64,000 bases of DNA from Thamnaconus septentrionalis (lineage: Eukaryota > Chordata > Actinopteri > Tetraodontiformes > Monacanthidae), in assembly GCA_009823395.1 (NCBI GenBank), contig CM020501.1, forward strand, positions 15,402,361-15,466,360. The letters are read 5' to 3'. Each line of letters begins with the position of its first letter. Position 1 is the stretch's first letter. A program made the translations under genes and the position numbers. The notes under the pieces are model-generated. The model was not told the origin of the DNA and searched no databases. It saw only the letters and a list, made by a program, of their open reading frames with translations. Shown piece after piece: positions 22,122-34,861 of this stretch.

Positions 22122-25100
22122 CTCTTTCTTTGCTGTGGTGCATTTTGTTCACATTTAAATGGGGTTCTAGGTAAACATTCAGGTGAACAAGCAGTAAAAA
22201 TGACCTTGGTCTGTGAATTACAATCAATATTTGGCACGAAAAACAGTTCAGTCCCAGGGCATTGGATTCTGATTGTGCAGGTTGAAATGCCACAGCAGGA
22301 TGACGAGTCGGCAAACTGGCACCGCTGCAGGTTTCAAACCATCTTAAAGGCAAAGACCTTTGATTGTAAAGCCCCTAAAATTATTCCTGCTTTCAGATTT
22401 TTTTTTTTCATTCAATGACAACATCAACCCCTTTCAATAAATTAGTCGAAAACAGCTTGTTTACAGCCTACAAAAAAAGTTTGTGTTTTAGCCTCTGGCT
22501 AAAGCTCATGCTTTGTTGGACCTTCCACATGTGTCACAGGGAGCAAAAACAAGGTGGTCTCAAAGAGCTGAAGAAACACTTGGCTGTCGCCACCAACGTG
22601 TGAAACGCATCAGTGCTCTTTGTGACTTCATAAAGAGCTTTTTTCAACAGACAGTTTCTGAAAAGGGTGCGAGTAGAAGCCAAGGATGGACTTTGGTCAT
22701 TTCGAGGACATTCACTTGAAACAAGTCAAAACACTTTCAAGTCTGCATAGCGTTGCAGCTTGAATTCTTCACCGTTAGGGGTGCGGCCGCTCTAATCAGA
22801 AGCCGTTAATGCACACACAGGAAGTCACGTTAAGGTAAGAGCCACAAATCACAAGGGAGTGGGTGCGCGTGTGTCAGCGCCGCATCGTCTTCCCGGCAGA
22901 GGAACTCGGTGGGTAAACAGGTTGCGAAGAACGGTTTCAAGTGCAGAGATCAAACGGGGAAGTGTGCTACAAACCAGGTGATTTACAGTGTAGGAGGGAG
23001 ATAACCGGTGTGGCGACTGCACTCCTGCCAAGAAAACTCTCTCAGAAACTCCTTCAAAGGTGGAAGAGGAGTTGACGCAACATCTAAATATGTTCCCCTG
23101 TGTGTTTATATAAGCTGCTCCTCGTTGTTCATCCACTTTTAGCGGAGGATTGAGGAATTATAATAAGTCGTCTATGGATTTGGAACATTTTTGAAGTCAA
23201 GGCTTAGACGAACGTTTCAATGCCTTGTTGTATAATCTGAAAAAATGCATAGTCACCAGGACCCAAACTTAGAATAGTGACAAGTTGGAGGAGGTCCTTT
23301 TTTTCCTTCCCTTTTTGACCATGATAGCAGCTAAATGCATGGAAGCAGCTTGGGAATGTTTCAGACAAATTCTTTAGAAGCCCTTTTTTAGTCCTCTCGG
23401 GAATCTGTGTGATATTTTAGTGTAAAGGCAAAAGCAAAAGCCTGTGGTTGTGTGGGTGAAATTCGGATGCCGTCCAACGTTCGAAGCCTTGAAATACATA
23501 CGCCACACAATGTCAGAGCATTCCTTTTCACAATTTACAATGCATAAACACGACGGTTTACAGAGGCCCAGGGTGATTATTTGCACAGAGGTCTAGTTTC
23601 AGCTATTTCAGGTTTTTCTTGAGGCTGCCTCATGATGCGCCCCACAAAGTGATAAAGTGATTCTTGAGAGTGTTAAGCCACGGTCCCCCTCCCACCGTCA
23701 CCGCTGCAACACCCTTCCACCAACCCCCCCCGCTAGCCCCAGACTCGGCAAATTCAAAACACCCTCTGTTTGGACTTCAAATATCCAACATAGATTGTCC
23801 AGACGTCGCAGGTTAAAAGGAGCGACTCAGGGTTGCACAAAAAAAGGAAAATAAGAAGAAAATAAACTAGTGGAGCGTGTATGTTTTCCATCAAGGAGAG
23901 AGAGAAAAAAACGCCACGGTCCAGTCCTCTAATGTGACAGCATTTCACACATTTCTGATTTTTTTTTCATTTATAAATGGGAGCGGTCTGTGTACCGTAC
24001 ATGCCACGTCTGTGTTTTTTTTCTTCCGACAGCAACAACACACGGCGGTTCCTGTGAACGAGGCGTCACGGCGATGGCGCAAAATCTGACAAGTCGCACT
24101 TTTAAGAGAAGCCAACTTTGCCCTGGGTCATGTGTTCGCGGCCTCGTCTCGCTGCACGTACGCAATGTGAACTCGCTGTCAGCAGCTCTGATAACACAAG
24201 AGAGAATGTGCCAATTTCTCGTTTTTCAAAAGTTGTGAGCGAAAAGAAAAAAAAAAACCTAAGCAAAGCAGCATCTCCGCATGGGGCCCACTGATGTATC
24301 ATGAAAGACTTCGACTTCTCAGTTTGCATTTGATACGCTGTCTTTATAGCAGCCGTGTGAGAAAGCCAGTTATGGGAAAACTGCAAAAGGGAGAGACAGG
24401 ACGAGCTCCTGGGCCTTCAGAAGTCTTGTCAAAAGCCTTTCCTTTCTACGCTTTGTCCCGCCGATATTCATCTTGCCAGTTGATATTCATCTTGGCAAAA
24501 ACTTGGGGCTTGAAAAGAACTTTTCAACTTCTGAGACACACCTTGCAACAGGACTGAGTTTTTTTTTGAAAAGACAGGGAGGGAGGGGAGGAAAAAAAAA
24601 GTAAAAACAAAAAAAGAGAGACGACTTGAAACAGTAGGAATGGAAAGGACTTCCAGACGGAGAGGCACGGAAAAGAATCAGATAGCGCGTTTGGGGAAAT
24701 GGGGCGAAGATGAATATGGCATTGTGCGCCGCTGAAAAGAGGAACCAGACACATACAGGATTTGTTGATTCTGGCTTCTCGCTTTGTGTGCTCATCCCGA
24801 AAATCAATTTGACACATCACAATAAACATGTACCGAGGCTTCCTATATATTCTCAGTCAAGTCTGCCCGGCTCTCTGAGCAAAGATAAATGAGACAGACA
24901 GAGAGAAAGTGCCGCGTTCGTTCGTTTGTGCGTGCGTGTCATTTGTGCGGCAGCCGCAGCCCATCAGTCGACAACATTTCTCCTCTCAACTGTCATCCCT
25001 CGGTGGGACTTGAAAAGAAAAAGTTTAATAAAGTTTGATCACCATTTATTTCATCTCAGAGATCAGTGTGGGCCTTTCAGAATTTTTTGCATGGCAAAAA

Positions 25101-28100
25101 AAAAAACAAAAAAAACTTTCGCTCTCGTCTTTTCTTCCTCGTCTACGCCGCGTCTCTCAAAAGAAAGCTGACTTCATCGCTGGCGCTCCAGAGTTTGACG
25201 AAGATGAACGCTAAGCTCTTGAATCCTTTCTTTCTCTCCCTCAATGGCAAAATGAATAAATGATGTTCCTCCCTTTAATCGACGCACGCCGACAATAACA
25301 AAGGGCCTTTTGACACACTTTGAGGACACCTAACGATCAGAAGCATCAGGAGGTGCTCTTCGTTTTCCTTGACGGACAGGCAGATGAAAAAGCAGGGGGC
25401 CCTTAAACGCTTCTACCCACTTTAGAAAAATCTCGCCTCTTCCCTCCTTTCAAGCACAAAGTGGGAAGAGAGAACAGCCATTTTCATCCACACCCGTTTC
25501 AAAGTTATTTTGCCGAGGGGATGAAGGAGTCTATTGACGACTCCGATGGCGCTGCGTCTCTTGAAAAGGAGTGACATTTTATCTATATATAGTGTGAAGA
25601 GTGCGCTTCAATTTAACTCTGTCTGGCGTGGATCGTGTCTCGCGTTGATGTGGCTGACAGCTGCTGCTTGAAAGACACCGGCAAAGTACTGAGGATTCAA
25701 ATGAAGTTTTTGCCATGACGACAGGGTCTTGATGTCTGCTAATCAATCGATGGCGGTAGAGAGGAGAAGTGGGGGAGGGGAGAAGGGGGGTGAATGACAG
25801 AAACTTGTCAAATCTCGCTCGCTGAGAAATCAAAAAGTCACAAAGTTTGCGTCACCGTGCGCGAGCGAAGAGAGCCCAAATCGCATGTGGTATACGCAAC
25901 AAAAGGTTTGACTTGAAATGCTCTGCGCTTGATATAAAGGAAGAGAAATTGGGACAATTCTCCGTGTGCCGCGGCGGCAAGGCGAGGCTCTTCTCCTCCC
26001 CCTTTTTTGACAAGGGGAGAGGAGCGGAGGGGAGGCGAGGGGAGGGCAAGCTTTGTCTCTTCTGACACCTACAGTGAATTCCTGAGAAGATTCTCCTCTG
26101 TCTAGGACTGCCTGAGCCTCTAACATCCTTCAAAGGGCACGGGCCATAGGATGTTGAATTTACATCACAAAAGACCCCCCGAACTTTCTCTGCCGAGTCG
26201 AGATGCGACTCCTGATCAAAAAGAGGCATCAGATCAAATGTATCAAGCACCAGCGCCTAATGGTACAGATTGGGACGAGGCCTGACAACAGCTGGGGTTA
26301 AAAATACATTTTTTTTTCCTTTTTTTTTTGCCAAAGTTTATCCCAGTTGTTTAGAAGCTTGGTGGAGGCATAGCCACACACGCTGCCGTGTTTACCGCCG
26401 GTGAAGCCGCTCTCGGGGCTACCTGACGGGGGGAGAAACATCTGAGCCGCTTGCTGTTCATCTGAGCTTTTCGGGCTCAGCAGCCGACGCTTTCATAACA
26501 CGCGGCCAAATGCGTTCCAGATGTGGATCCCCGCGGAATTCCGGGAAACGCACACTATCTCCAACGACCTGTTCACCATCATCGTCGTCATCATTGCACA
26601 TGCGACACGTCCCCCTTAGTGTCAAAAACAGCAGGTCAGGACAGCCCGTCGATTGCCCGCGAAAAAAAAAGAAAAAAAGAAAATCACAAAGCCGCCGCTC
26701 TCGTCTTCTTCTTTTCATCTTTTAAGTGTATTAAAGTGTTTTTCTGGCCTTTGCAGGCTCCTCGTGGATAGTTTTGATTCGCGACATGAGAAGTTTTAAT
26801 CACGCTCAATCTCCACGTCAACCACCCCGAAAAAAAGACCCACATCATTAAGAAAAAAACAAACACGGGAGAGTCATAAAAATTTAAAGGCTCGTGAAAC
26901 GTCAGAGCGGCGAACGGCTCGTCCAAAGCTCTAAATCTTCACAATCGCACTCGTGTACGCAGATGTCGAGGGGGGAATTTACGCCCCAATACATGACTTC
27001 ATTTTGGCACACGCACACACACGCGCGCGCCTACACAAACACACAGAAAAACACAAGAAGCCATGTTATCACGAAATGTGATTAACGCTGTAAAACGATT
27101 AACATCAGGGTATTTATTCAAATCTAGACATCAAACACATTCTTTCTTCTCTTTTTATCTCCACAGATCACAGAAGTTACTGTCAGGGGAGAAAAGGCGC
27201 TTTTCTGAGCGGCGCCGCGGCCAACGCGCTCGGCCCCGAACAAGGCCCAACTCTCTCTCTCTCTCGCTCTCCCTTGCTCGCTCTCTTTCATCATTTACAG
27301 ATGGAGCGTGCCGCGCCAGCGCCGCGCTCCTCCCCGGACAAGGAAGCTCACAGTCAGACGCACAATGGACAGTGGGGGCTCGGAGGTGGCGGTGGACTCA
27401 TCGTGACAAAATGATGTCAGCCGCATTAGAGAGCCGACACTGTCTGGCACCGAGCGCGCCGGGTCAGCGGGTCAAGAGTGAGGGGAAGGAAGGAGGGAGG
27501 CGGGCACGGCGACACAAGTGTGCGTGTCTGTTGGTGTCTGTCTGTCAAATGAACGACGAGACGCAAAGAGAGACAAAACACAAACACACAGGCACAAAAG
27601 GCTCGACGGCGGAGACAAAAGGCGAGCGGCGCTGCCGGCGGCTGATAAAGAAGTCAAGTGAACAGTTCAGCCTTCCGATGCAGACTGAAAACGGTCCTGT
27701 CACCCTGTTTGACTCGTGTAAGGAATCGTCTGTAGCGGTGAAGATGCACTGATAAGCTTGTGTAAGAGGAGGAAAAAAGAGCAGTGTGTGTACATTTCCT
27801 GTGGGATTCTCTGCCTTTCATGGTTGGTGCAATAGTTTGAGGTTGCGGGTTCAGAGGAAGTCAAGCGTATCTGATAATGAAAGACATAACTGTCTAATAG
27901 CCTATTAGTATATGAGGGTCCCCCTAGTGGCACGGAACTGTATGGTTAAGAGGAAATAGGGCACCTGACATCAAAAAAGACTCACAGCAGTCACAGGAAA
28001 CCTCCAGGCAAATTTTAAAGTAAGAAAGTAAGAAAGAAGCCAACATTTCAGAATATACGAGTATGTTTCTGATCCATTGAAACGTTTCCACTGTGATCAG

Positions 28101-28300
28101 AGAGCATCAAAACAGTTTTTACCAGTGGCTAATCCCGGACTAAGATTAGTTCTAATGGGAAACGTGGCTCAATATCTAGAACTCATTGGATCGCAGGCTC
28201 ACATCTCAGTGGGGATAATCTGCCTCAAGTGTCTCGACTTGCCATTAAAACGGCAGCAGCATGGAAATATGAGATGTGTGGTGCAAATACATACAAGCCG
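22122..28300. other. gene-free stretch
   Basis: No recognised exon or transposon. It contains C/T- and A-rich homopolymers (24246-24257, 25097-25115), a CpG-richer part around 26360-26720 and 27200-27660 with long but unfamiliar open frames on both strands, and otherwise unique sequence. The open frames there have no recognisable domain and are best explained by GC content. Confidence 0.5.
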
Positions 28301-28320
28301 GTGCTCATCCCTCACCATGC

Positions 28321-28339
28321 GCACACACACACACACACA

Positions 28340-28418
<79 letters not shown>
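28321..28418. repeat. (CA)n microsatellite
   Basis: CA dinucleotide array of about 98 bp with one interruption near 28340-28344. Confidence 0.97.
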
Positions 28419-28420
<2 letters not shown>

Positions 28421-28608
28421 ATTTATCTTGTGCACTGCAGCCTGGTTGGCTGCAGTCTGCTGCGAGTTTGAGACGTGTTCTCGGCTTCCTCTGCGTTCGC
28501 CTTTTTGGAAGCGAACAGGCGGCCTAGGACGCCCATGTAGGTCGAAAACAAATCCTGCGCCTCAAGCTGGGAAAGCCAGAAACTTCTTTGAGCATCTGAG
28601 GCAGAAAG

Positions 28609-28761
<153 letters not shown>

Positions 28762-28909
28762 AAGAGAAAAAGCGGAGCAGGAGCAACGAGTTTCTTCTTC
28801 CAGGTGCTGCTTTGCACAGTGGTAATCCTGCCACGGCGTGACTGTGATTTTTACAGAAATTCTCTCAAAACGGGGGCCAGATGGTGGGAAGTAGGAGCCC
28901 AGCGTGCAC

Positions 28910-28968
<59 letters not shown>
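28910..28968. repeat. (CA)n microsatellite
   Basis: Perfect CA run of about 59 bp, the second of three in this block. Confidence 0.97.
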
Positions 28969-28970
<2 letters not shown>

Positions 28971-29022
28971 ATGCATGCAGAGGACTGTATACCTACACAG
29001 ATGTACTCTGGTGCTTATAAGG

Positions 29023-29023
<1 letters not shown>

Positions 29024-29056
<33 letters not shown>
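29024..29056. repeat. (CA)n microsatellite
   Basis: Perfect CA run of about 33 bp. Confidence 0.97.
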
Positions 29057-29058
<2 letters not shown>

Positions 29059-31318
29059 GAAGGTGAGAGCTGGCGTGCTGCTCCTGGGTGGTCTCCATGT
29101 AAAGATAAGGCTGCGCAGGACTCAAACCCACCCTGTTGCTCACCGTGAGGCACAAGTCAGGGACACATTTTGTTCCATGAAGTGTGCAAGTTTTGAGCGA
29201 GAACCCGCAGTTCCCTTCTCTTAAGTTAATGTTAACGACCGTGAGTCACAACTGGCGCTATTTAAACCGCCTCCTCTGTTTCATTTGTTCTCATCCTCCA
29301 CTCTTTATTCATTTTTTTGGTTCTTTGTTGTTTTTTTTTGCTTTGTGTGGAGGAGTCCAGAGTGCACAGTACACCTCTGCTGGTCAGGCGTGTAGATCCT
29401 GACAGTGGTTAACGTGAGCACGTGTGTGTGTGTGTGTGTGTGTGCGTGTGGATAAGGAGAAGTGTTTGAAATGAAGAGATAAAAGAGTTAATCTTGCACC
29501 GTTTCTAAACCGATTCCCTCCGTATAGCTCCCTATTTATGTGCAAGGCAGGAGCGGCGGTGGGAGAGAAAAACATGCTCCACCTCTCTGCCAGCCTTCCT
29601 CCATCGCTCCCTGCGCTCTGTTTCATGTGGTTGCTGGAACAACAATGTACATTCTGAGTGCCGGGGCCCTTTGATGTTGCTGCATTCACCGAGCCGTCTT
29701 AAAAAACCGGAGGAGAGAGAAAGAGAGGGCGAAAAAGACGCAGGAGAGATTCTGTGGCACTGCTTTTTCTCTCCCTCTCCATCTCCATCTCCCTCTCTCT
29801 CTCTCCCTCTTCCTGGCAAGGCATCTGACATCTCCCGGCAAAAGACAAATTCGGTTTCGCCTGTTAAGTCGTCAGTCAAAGCTGCGCAAGAGTTTTTTTC
29901 TCCCCCTCCTCCTCCTCCTCCTCCTCCTCTTCCCTACTCTCGCTCTCTCGGTGTCTTTGCCTCTTTCTCTTTCCCTTTCTCTGTCTTTGCTTCATTTCCG
30001 TGGATGCAGAGTTGTGAAGGCCGCTTACACGCTTTTCAAACAATAACAGTTCACCCCCACAGCCCACCACCACCCGCACACTGCAAGTTTCCTCTCTGCC
30101 AGAACCCTACACATGCCAGCACATCCTTTGGAGAGCCTTGAACCGACAACAAACGCTGAGCATTTTCACCACAGAGAGAGAAAGAGGGGCCCATCCGCGA
30201 GCCCCTGTGTAATTAAACTAGATCTAATACTGTTATATGTTTCTCTTAGTGGGGGGATTCTGGAGGCCTCTTTCTCACAGCAGTGAATAGCAGTTTCCAG
30301 GTCAACACAATGGCCCCCGCAGAGGAATAAAGCCATTGGGAGAGAGGGCAACGCCGGAGGTTTTAAACTTCTTTGCCGGCCGCGGAAACTTCACTGTGCG
30401 TCCTGTATAGCTTGACACCCCCACCATCCATGAAGGCGACAATGGTCCGCTTTACCAAGCAGTTAAATACATGCAAGAGAGGCTAAAACACACAACACCA
30501 AATATCTTCCTTTGGTCAGTGGAACACAACATTGAGGGATCAAGGACGCGTACTAGCAAACAAATCAAGCCCGTCTGTGGATGTCAGGCCTTTTACCTCC
30601 TTCTGAAAACCTCAGTGTGCACAGGAACTCATTTTGAATACACGCTGAGAAAGGGAAAAACATTTTTGCGGGAGTTTAACTACTGTTAAAAAAAAAAAAA
30701 AAACTACTGTTGTTACAGTTTCTGTCACAAAACATTAAGTGTGTTACATTTATTGTCTGACCCCAATTATGATCAAACTTGAGTAAGGACCATACTGAAG
30801 AGATAGCCGGACTATTGGCTAAGGTATGCCTGCCTCTGCGACGTTAGGTGGCTCTGTACTCTGTACTTTGTTATGACGCCCTCTGGTTGGCCTTTTACGT
30901 GAAAGGCAGACAGGAGAGGAGGAGACAGTCGTGCTGTTTCACGCCCGCTGTATGTTACTCAAAACACAGATTAGATTGTCGATAGCTCTTGTGTTCATGG
31001 TGATAGCCGAAGAAAGACACTGCTGTAGAGTAATACAGGAGAGTGCCATGGCGAGCATGAGTTGGCCACTTAGCATCACAGTCTCTTGACTACTGCTTGC
31101 ATGCTGGATGCGGGTACAATGTCCCTGAGCATTCTGGTCGATCAGCAGATCGAAAGAGGTAGATGCAATAAACGGTCTTGATGTTTTGTGATACTCTATT
31201 ATCTGGAGTGCATGTAAACACACTGGCTGTTTTACGAGATGGGATTGCATGGTTGAACCTACTGAGGGTATGTTACCCATCCATTTACCAAAGTAGCCCT
31301 GAGTAGCCCTTAAAAGAG
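29057..31318. other. gene-free stretch
   Basis: It holds a (GT)n array at 29422-29450, a C/T-rich stretch at 29765-29815, a (CTC)n stretch at 29901-29928 and an A-run at 30689-30703. The rest is unique sequence with no recognised exon. Confidence 0.5.
29422..29450. repeat. (GT)n microsatellite
   Basis: GT run of about 29 bp with one CG interruption near its end. Confidence 0.95.
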
Positions 31319-31477
31319 GAAGTGAGGGAGGCCAAAAGCAACCTGGCGCAGCACTGTGAACCCGGACGAAAGGCGGCAAACCTAACATGGGACGAGGCAC
31401 AGCGTGCTGCTCAGGACAGGACCAGATGGAAGCAGATAGTTGCAGCCTTATGTTCCACCCGGAAGGAAGAGGATTAA
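31319..31477 (+). pseudogene. relic of a LINE reverse-transcriptase ORF C-terminus
   Basis: Fifty-two codons then TAA in one open frame, ending TWDEAQRAAQDRTRWKQIV followed by AALCSTRKEED and stop. The pattern of a Trp, an AQDR box, a second Trp and VAALC just before the stop is typical of the extreme C-terminus of non-LTR retrotransposon ORF2 proteins in fish. No upstream reverse-transcriptase motif remains, so this is a short 5'-truncated relic. The clade is not assigned. The identification is from recalled family pattern only. Confidence 0.5.
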
Positions 31478-34400
31478 GAAAGTATGTAGTCAAGTACTGT
31501 TTGCCTTATGTTACATTTTTAAAGACATCAAAACAGGGTTGTGAGATGAGCCGTGGCTGATTGTGTTGCCAGCTGCAACTTCAGTTGCATTTTGCCTGTG
31601 GCATCCAGGAACAGGATCTTTTGGCACAGAGCAAATCAAGAACCACTTTTGCTGCCATGTTGTTGCATTGCTCATTACTGAAAGCAGTTGCCCATAAGGT
31701 TGGAAAAAAGTATTTATATATTTTTACTTTATAGTGCCAAAAAATGTTATGCTGCCTCAAATTCATTACACTTGTCATCATTGCAGCTGGTTAAAAGTGT
31801 TGGTACATTTAAATGGGGATAAACAGAGACTGTCTGAAAAGGTCTAAAAAAAATTATTCCATGAGCAACAGTGAATATATCTTACTAATCACTGGTGTTT
31901 TACGTAACAAACATGTTTTGTGTATTGTTCACATGCTATAACAGATAACCCCTTGTGCTAATCAGTGTTGATGGGGTGCAAAATCTTTGCTGAACTTTTA
32001 CATGCATACAAATATTAAATAATTTCATCTATTCACACGCTTATTTGTTGTGGAAATGAATATGATGATCAGTGAGGTATCGCCTCAGGATTTAAGCATT
32101 CCTAAAGCATTGTTACGCTGGTTCCAGAGGATCTTGGCTGCCAGTTGTGGTTTACCAGCTAAAACTGGCCTCATGGTGAACCAGCTCCTCCGGATCAGCC
32201 AACAGTGAAAGATTCCTGTCATGATGCAAATTTGCTTTGACATACAATCACCACTAGGGCCTTTTTCTTTTTTTTTGCATCTCTGTGTTACATACAAGAC
32301 AGCCTGGAGTGCCTTGAAAACAACCTCCTTCCAGTGCCCCCGTCCGTCACCTTGGCAGGAACGCATCACATCTCAATCTCCCTCCGCCGCCGTGGTCCGC
32401 TCGCCATCGCCTCACCTCCACTGTGGCCTCGCTGCTCGCGTCGAAGGCAGCGAGGAAGACATGAAAGACACAATCAAACACGCGGCATCAGAGCTGTCGC
32501 TGGTGCCTGCAGAATGCAAAGTGTTATCAGAAATACGGCTGAACCTGATCCTCTGTTGCTCCGTCCTTCCCACAGGCAAAGTTATACTTTCAACTCTATG
32601 TGGCTCTCAGTTACACACAAATAATGCTGTGGGAAAAAAACAGAAAAAAAAATACATCTGTTTTTTTTCAACAACAGAGACGGCTTGTGCTCTTCAATGT
32701 TAAGGCAATCATTAAAAGGTGTGACATAAAAAAACTACAATGAGTACTTTTGCAAAGAAAATGGAAATCACAAACTCAAAAGTTGTTCAAATGTATTTTT
32801 AATGAGTATATATAATTGAAAACATCAGCATTTTTAGTACAGACACTTTATTTTACACTCATGAAGGCATTAAAAACACGGCAGCGCCTCTGCGAGACAG
32901 GCGGCTCAGCTGGAGTCGCTCACTGTTGCAGTACGGGCCTTACCCTCTTTGTGACGCTCTACACAGTGGCGCTATTGTCACGATAAAGGGGAGGTGCGGG
33001 GATGTGCAGAGAGAATACCCAGAAGCCTCAAATACCCCACTGTTGGTGCAGATGAAAGGGCCCCACCAAGCCAAATCACTTTATCAGCGCAAACAGCCTC
33101 TCTTATTGTGGGATGCCTCTCAGATGTTGGGTGCTAAGATGTCACACCACTAATTGAGAGTCACAACAAGGACCCTTGTTTGGCCCGCTCCACCGGTTGT
33201 GTACCGCCACTGTAATCACCACAATAATTTGGCTGCCCGAAAACATCAAATGTGCGCGTGGAAGCTGCAGGAATTTGCATTTTCCCCTTTGATCTGCTAG
33301 ATTTAAATAAAGCGAGTTCTCACTCTGTCAAGGGCGTGAAGGTTACAATGTCCTGCTCTCCCGCACGCGCCTGCAGCCGCCTCCCCCCGTCTATTGTCGC
33401 TCTTATTTTGGCAACAGATAGACACAAATCACGTATTAAAGGCAAACATGACCGGGGATCGCCAAAAGAGCTTGTTTATGCGTTACACACACACACATGC
33501 ACAATCTTCATTTAGGTGTAAAACCAGCAACAGTCTGTTGTTTTCATATCACAGTACCTGGTTCTCATGTATCACTGACAGTGGAAAAAACTGACTGAAA
33601 GCCCTTTCGTTTGAACAATGAAGCCTGAAGCCCTAAAGCTGCATTCTTTTCAACGACCAGCGGGTGGTGACTCTACTGGTTTCCCAAAGAAATAAAGCTG
33701 TGTGTCGACCTATGGGAGAATCTAATATTTGTATTAATTATGTTATCAGGGCAAACAAGATGAAGATGCACTTAGTGGCCACCTTGTGATTCAACATTTG
33801 TTGCATTGGCTGATTTTTGTGTTCACTCTGTCTTTGTTTGTCCAGTCCTTTGTCAATCATGTCAAACTATGTTATTGTTTTTTTTAGGGTGGGTGTAAAT
33901 AAAGTTTTTAGTTACCAAAAAATGTAAAAACAAAAGTTATAAATTACTCAAACGTTTTACTAAAAATAATCAATCTAACCTCATTTGCAGCTGAGGGAGA
34001 TCTTGTACATACAGAGATTTATCATGTCATAGAATCTACAAGATATTAAAGAAACATGAAGATTTTGTTCTTTTTCTTTCTTTAATTTGACGACTTTTTG
34101 CCAATCAATCCACCTGACAAATCTACTGCAGCTTGCATCAAACGGCACAAGTTTTTTGGAGCGGAGGGCGCACACAGCGGAAAGCCACAGATGTGAGTTT
34201 ATGTGAGCGTCAAATAATGTGCGAGCAGCAGAAAATGTCTACGAGCGCGCTTGCAGAACGGAATGTTAATTTCGCTGCCATAAGCCTTGTCCAAGAGAAC
34301 TTGGCAGTGCATCCAACTGGCCTCATAACCGCAAAAAGCCGCCGCTGAAACCGACTTCAGTGGGCAAACTTTCACCTTTGATGGAGTTTGGCGCTTTGAA

Positions 34401-34814
34401 GAAGTGCGTTTTTTCACGGATGAATCGTGTTTTTTTTTTCACTGTCGGCAGCAGATAGACCCTTCACAGGGGTTCTTTTTTTCATTTTGCTGATGTGACT
34501 GCTGTGAGCTAAGTGCCCTATAGGGTTGGCAGTGGCGTGATAGTTGTGGCAACAAAGAGAAGGACGCCGTCGGATTGATGGTGGCTTGAAAAAAGCAAAG
34601 TTTCCTGTGACAACGCCTGTTGTTGGCTGCCGCCGCCACCTTGTGCTGCTGCGTTCATGCGTGGCCGCAGCACTTTTTCAAACAATACCTGGAAGCACAA
34701 AATGTACAAGTACCAGCCAGCATGTCACGCGATAAATTTAGGATGCTCTAAACGGTGCGGTACAAGCGCACTTCATTTCCTGCCAATGTCGCCAGGGAAA
34801 AATGACAAAACTGA

Positions 34815-34818
<4 letters not shown>
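31478..34818. other. gene-free stretch with candidate conserved element
   Basis: No recognised exon. It is AT-rich and unique at 31500-32080, with a T-run near 32267-32277. The block at 32880-33350 looks unusually free of low-complexity sequence and is listed separately. The rest is unremarkable. Confidence 0.5.
32880..33350. promoter_or_regulatory. candidate conserved non-coding element
   Basis: Non-repetitive block with GATA-like (CTTTATCAGCG), TCF-like (CCCCTTTGATCTGC) and AT-hook-like cores (GATTTAAATAAAG), and no open frame that looks coding. It resembles vertebrate developmental enhancers in texture, but conservation cannot be judged from one sequence. Confidence 0.2.

Positions 34819-34859
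<41 letters not shown>
34819..34859. repeat. (GT)n microsatellite
   Basis: Perfect GT run of about 41 bp. Confidence 0.97.

Positions 34860-34861
<2 letters not shown>

Noticed and set aside
27063..27752. 229-codon open frame on the plus strand
   Set aside because: It crosses a C/T-rich microsatellite-like stretch and CpG-rich DNA, has no recognisable domain and no credible exon boundaries.
28077..28260. tRNA-derived SINE-like text (GTGGCTCAATATCTAGAAC)
   Set aside because: It only loosely resembles an A box with no good B box, and no SINE tail could be found.
30939..31493. 184-codon open frame on the minus strand
   Set aside because: It is antisense to the LINE relic at 31319-31477 over part of its length, and no domain is visible.
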